Origin: Brachypodium distachyon
Lineage: Eukaryota; Streptophyta; Magnoliopsida; Poales; Poaceae
Direction: 5' to 3'
Assembly (NCBI RefSeq): GCF_000005505.3
Contig: NC_016131.3
Coordinates: 27,767,001 to 27,831,000 of the forward strand
DNA: 64,000 nt
This document shows positions 61,059 to 64,000 of the stretch, in pieces (within the stretch, counting starts at the first letter, position 1; every line of letters begins with the position of its first letter). Both the position numbers and the translations under genes were made by a program. The notes under the pieces were generated by a model. That model saw only the letters and a list, made by a program, of their open reading frames with translations. It searched no databases and was not told where the DNA came from.

Positions 61059-63043
61059 ATGGGCGTGGAGGTCGTCGTCTCCGGTGGCGGGGTGGTGGAG
61101 GCGGCGGCGCCGGCGAAGGAGATGGTGGTGAGCGCGAAGGAGGAGGCGGCCGTGGTTGCCAAGAACCCGTCGTTCAGGGAGGAGAGCAACCTGGTGGGCG
61201 ATTTGAAGGAGAGCGAGAAGAAGGCGCTCGCCGAGCTCCGCGCCAAGGTCGAGGCGGCCATCGTCGAGGGGAAGCTGTTCGAGGACACCAGCAAGGTGAA
61301 GGCGGAGGAGAAGAAGGTGGGGAAGAAGAAGGAGAGTAAGAAGAAGGCGGAGCCCGTCGAGGAGAAGAAAGCGGAGACCGTCGAGGAGAAGGAGGAGGAA
61401 GCAGCCGAGGAGAAGAAGGACGAAGCAGCCGAGGAGAAGAAGGAGGAAACAGAGGAGAAGAAGACAGAGGAAGAAGCAGAGGTGGCCAAGGAGAAGAAGG
61501 AAGGGGAAGAAGGAGAGCAGGAACCAGCCGCCGTCAAGGAGGAAGCCGGCGATAATGGCGAGAAGAAGGAGGAGGAGGCGGCAGCCGTCGTTAAGGACGA
61601 AGCCGCCGATAATGGCGAGGCGGCGGCGGCTGTCGTCGTTGTCGACAAGGAGATCTCCCTGTGGGGAGTCCCGCTGCTGCCGAGCAAGGGAGACGAGGCC
61701 ACGGACACCGTCCTCCTCAAGTTCCTCCGCGCCCGCGACTTCAAGGCCGGCGCCGCCTTCGAGATGCTCCGGCGCACGCTCCGCTGGCGCCGGGAGTGGA
61801 GGAGCCTCGCCGCCACCGCCTCCGACTCCGACGAGGAGCTCTTCCCTGCCGCCGCGTGCTTCCTCGACGGACTGGACCGGGAAGGCCACCCGGTGTGCTA
61901 CAACGATCTGGGCGCGCTCGCCGACGAGGCCGTGTACCGGAAGGCGCTGGGCGACGAGGCCGGCAAGGCCAGGTTCCTCCGGTGGAGGGTGCGCGCCATG
62001 GACAGCCATGTCGCCGAGCTCGACTTCCGCGGCGCCGGCGGGGTGACTTCGCTGCTGCAGGTGACGGATCTGAAGAACTCGCCCGGCCCGGCCAAGAAGG
62101 ACTTCCGCGTCGCCATGAAGCAGCTGCTCGACCTCTTCCAGGACAACTATCCCGAGCTCGTCGCCAGAAACGTGAGTATACTTCATGAAATGTCATTTCC
62201 TTTCCTTCGATTCAACCCAAAGTGCTTCTAAATGACAGAGATTTTAACTGTTCTAGCCAAAATTATGCTTCTGAATGTGCGGGATTTAACTGAATTTTGT
62301 GCTGATTTTGATCTGCAGATCCTGATCAACGTGCCGTTCTCCTACTACGCGTTCAGCACGCTCTTCTACCCGTTCCTGACGCAGAGGACCAAGAGCAAGT
62401 TCGTCATTGCTCGCCCCTCCAAGGTCACCGAGACCCTCCTCAAGTAAGGATCAAGCTCCTCTGGTCTTGACATGAACATGCATGTAATTTTCAGAATGAT
62501 TTCTGACAAAGAAGCATGTGTCCTGAAGGTACATTCCGATTGAGTCCATCCCAGTGAAGTACGGCGGGCTGAAGCGCGACGGCGACACCGAATTCTCTGC
62601 CGCCGACAGCGAGGTCACCGAGCTCGTCGTCAAGGGAAGCTCCACTGAGACCATCGAGATCGAAGCAGCAGAGGTAAAAAACACGCACATAAAAGGATCT
62701 GATCCGAAAGCCCAAACAATGTTCTCAAGACGATTTCTGAATTCTGAATGACTAGACAACTGAATTTTGTGTTTTACAGGGAGACACCACCCTGACATGG
62801 GACCTGACGGTCCTGGGCTGGGAGGTGAACTACAAGGAGGAGTTCGTACCGGCCGACGAGGGCTCCTACACCATCATCGTCAGGAAGGGAAAGAAGATGG
62901 GGGCCTCCGAGGCGGCGGTGCGCAACTCGTTCCGCGCCAATGAGCCCGGGAAGGTGGTGATCACCGTCGAGAACCCGACGCGACAGAAGAAGAAGGTGCT
63001 GTTCAGGCACAAGGCCAAGAGCTTCTCCGCCAAGAAGTGCTGA
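61059..63043 (+). CDS. Patellin (Sec14-GOLD phosphoinositide transfer protein)
   Basis: Patellins bind phosphoinositides and act in membrane trafficking and cell-plate formation. Four exons (61059-62171, 62319-62443, 62529-62673, 62780-63043) sum to 1647 bases, 548 residues. I start at ATG 61059 (MGVEVVVSGGGVV). The N-terminal third is an acidic, Glu/Lys/Ala-rich disordered region (about 75-195) with repeated 'EEKK' words, preceded by ESEKKALAELRAKVEAAI, typical of patellins. CRAL-TRIO N is DTVLLKFLRARDFKAGAAF (about 210-245), the Sec14 lipid-binding domain runs to about 425 (INVPFSYYAFSTLFYPFLT), and the GOLD beta domain (about 440-545) includes WDLTVLGWEVNYKEEFVP and the terminal RHKAKSFSAKKC. 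No breaks were seen. A TATA box lies upstream. Confidence 0.95.
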
Positions 63044-63891
63044 GGAATGGAAAAAAAAAATTATTGGGCCTTTGGCCATGTCTGTGATGAGGGGAATTCT
63101 TTGGGTGTGTTATGTATTCAACATTCGTTATATTCTTTTGTGAGGATAGTACATTGTTGTTGTTCGGCGATTATTCATTCTGTTGGCTGTGTTGTGCTGT
63201 GACATTGTCTGAGAATGAAATATAAGGGAATCAGAATTATTGAAGAAGTTTGTGTGCCTTGCTCAAGAACCTTTGGTTTCTCGTTTACATGCTGTGAATT
63301 CCATTGCCGGAAAATGCTCCGATGAATATTGGTCATCACGCGTGGCTCACGTCGCTGTTTGATCAAATAACAAAGAGAAGCAGAACAAGAAAACAGAGCC
63401 GCACGCAGGTTTCCATTTTCTGTTTATGCAACGAATGTTGGGTGCTTCTCGCAGGGTTGCCATCGCCTAGACAAGAACACAATGGTTGCAACCACTTCAA
63501 GTACACATCTGTGCAATGACTTGACCAATACTAGCAATTCTCTGCATGATCAACTAATCTCATGCAGACGACCACAATAACAACATGCGTCAGATAAGTT
63601 CATCAACGTGCACAAGGTTCAACTCTTCTGCATATGCAATTCAGAATAGCAGTCTAGAAATACTGTCAACACCACTGCATAACAAGCAGTCAATTACACC
63701 AGACTCATAACAAGCAGTCAAGCTTACACCATACTCCACAACACATAATAAATTAAGACTATCAAGGCAGCATGTCATTTAGAAAATATAACATCTAGGT
63801 ATGTCTAACAGCAACGCAATCAGCCCCAACCAACGCATAATGACTAATGAGCGATACGAGGCATATCTATGGAAAGACAGGAAAGGATGGC
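63044..63891. other. Spacer between convergent patellin and beta-tubulin genes
   Basis: The 3' UTRs of both genes. No other feature was seen. Confidence 0.5.
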
Positions 63892-64000
63892 TTAGGCGGC
63901 TTCTTCCTCCTCTTGTTCATCTTCATAATCCTCATCCTCCTCGGCCGTGGCATCCTGGTACTGCTGGTACTCGGCTACCAGGTCGTTCATGTTGCTCTCA
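63892..64000 (-). CDS. Beta-tubulin, C-terminal end (partial)
   Basis: Minus-strand codons read [20 protein letters not shown] followed by an acidic tail ending EEEEAA and TAA at 63894-63892. This is the diagnostic end of beta-tubulin: helix H12 plus the acidic tail that contacts microtubule-associated proteins and motors. The rest of the gene lies beyond the window. Confidence 0.95.
   Translation of the reverse strand, partial: ESNMNDLVAEYQQYQDATAEEDEDYEDEQEEEEAA

Noticed and set aside
60999..62186. Antisense open frame of 395 residues over the patellin exon
   Set aside because: A mirror of the Glu/Lys-rich sense codons; Leu-rich low complexity and no gene-like features.
1..64000. CRISPR arrays, operons, bacterial-type systems
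   Set aside because: Interrupted genes, spliceosomal RNA and MITEs show this is plant nuclear DNA; no regularly spaced short repeats were seen.

Overview
This window is plant nuclear DNA, almost certainly from a Pooideae grass; a compact genome such as Brachypodium fits, but the species is inferred, not proven. The signs are GT-AG introns, GC-rich first exons typical of grasses, many short Stowaway-type MITEs with 'ctccctccgt' ends, and eight recognisable plant protein-coding genes. All gene structures below were built by joining exons at splice sites in frame. Exon sums divisible by three support the models, and one model fails that test informatively (JASON).

Layout. 1-3.7 kb (+): the C-terminal two thirds of a molybdenum cofactor sulfurase (ABA3/MCSU type). 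4.3-6.8 kb (-): a JASON-like meiosis protein with an apparent 2-nt frameshift before its conserved C-terminus. 6.8-13.8 kb: MITE-rich intergenic DNA. 13.8-15.8 kb (+): a GARP/MYB-SHAQKYF transcription factor with a C-terminal EAR motif. 16.4-21 kb: a tandem array of three duplicated units carrying two apparently functional U5 snRNA genes and one U5 relic, with an LRR receptor-kinase pseudogene lodged inside. 22.4-23.6 kb: a 1.1-kb foldback Mutator-like element with a 10-bp target duplication and a promoter-like centre. 26.4-32.8 kb (+): a complete nine-exon HAK/KUP potassium transporter with a GC-AG intron and a 2.5-kb repeat-filled intron. 36.8-37.2 kb (-) and 50.9-51.3 kb (+): two intronless SAUR genes. 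Between them is gene-poor DNA holding a ~2-kb direct duplication (43.4-45.4 / 46.4-48.2 kb), a LINE 3' fragment and several MITEs. 52.7-59.5 kb (+): a complete 21-exon organellar TWINKLE primase-helicase. 61.1-63.0 kb (+): a patellin (Sec14-GOLD). 63.9-64 kb (-): the C-terminus of a beta-tubulin.

The genes form no operon or pathway. They are independent loci: abscisic acid/Moco metabolism, meiosis, transcription, splicing, potassium transport, auxin-responsive growth, organelle DNA replication, membrane trafficking and cytoskeleton. No wholly new system stands out. The most notable items are the U5 array, where the two copies show a compensatory stem change and identical promoter spacing beside a decayed third copy; the foldback element carrying a TATA-containing centre; the JASON frameshift; and splice-site oddities in HAK and TWINKLE.
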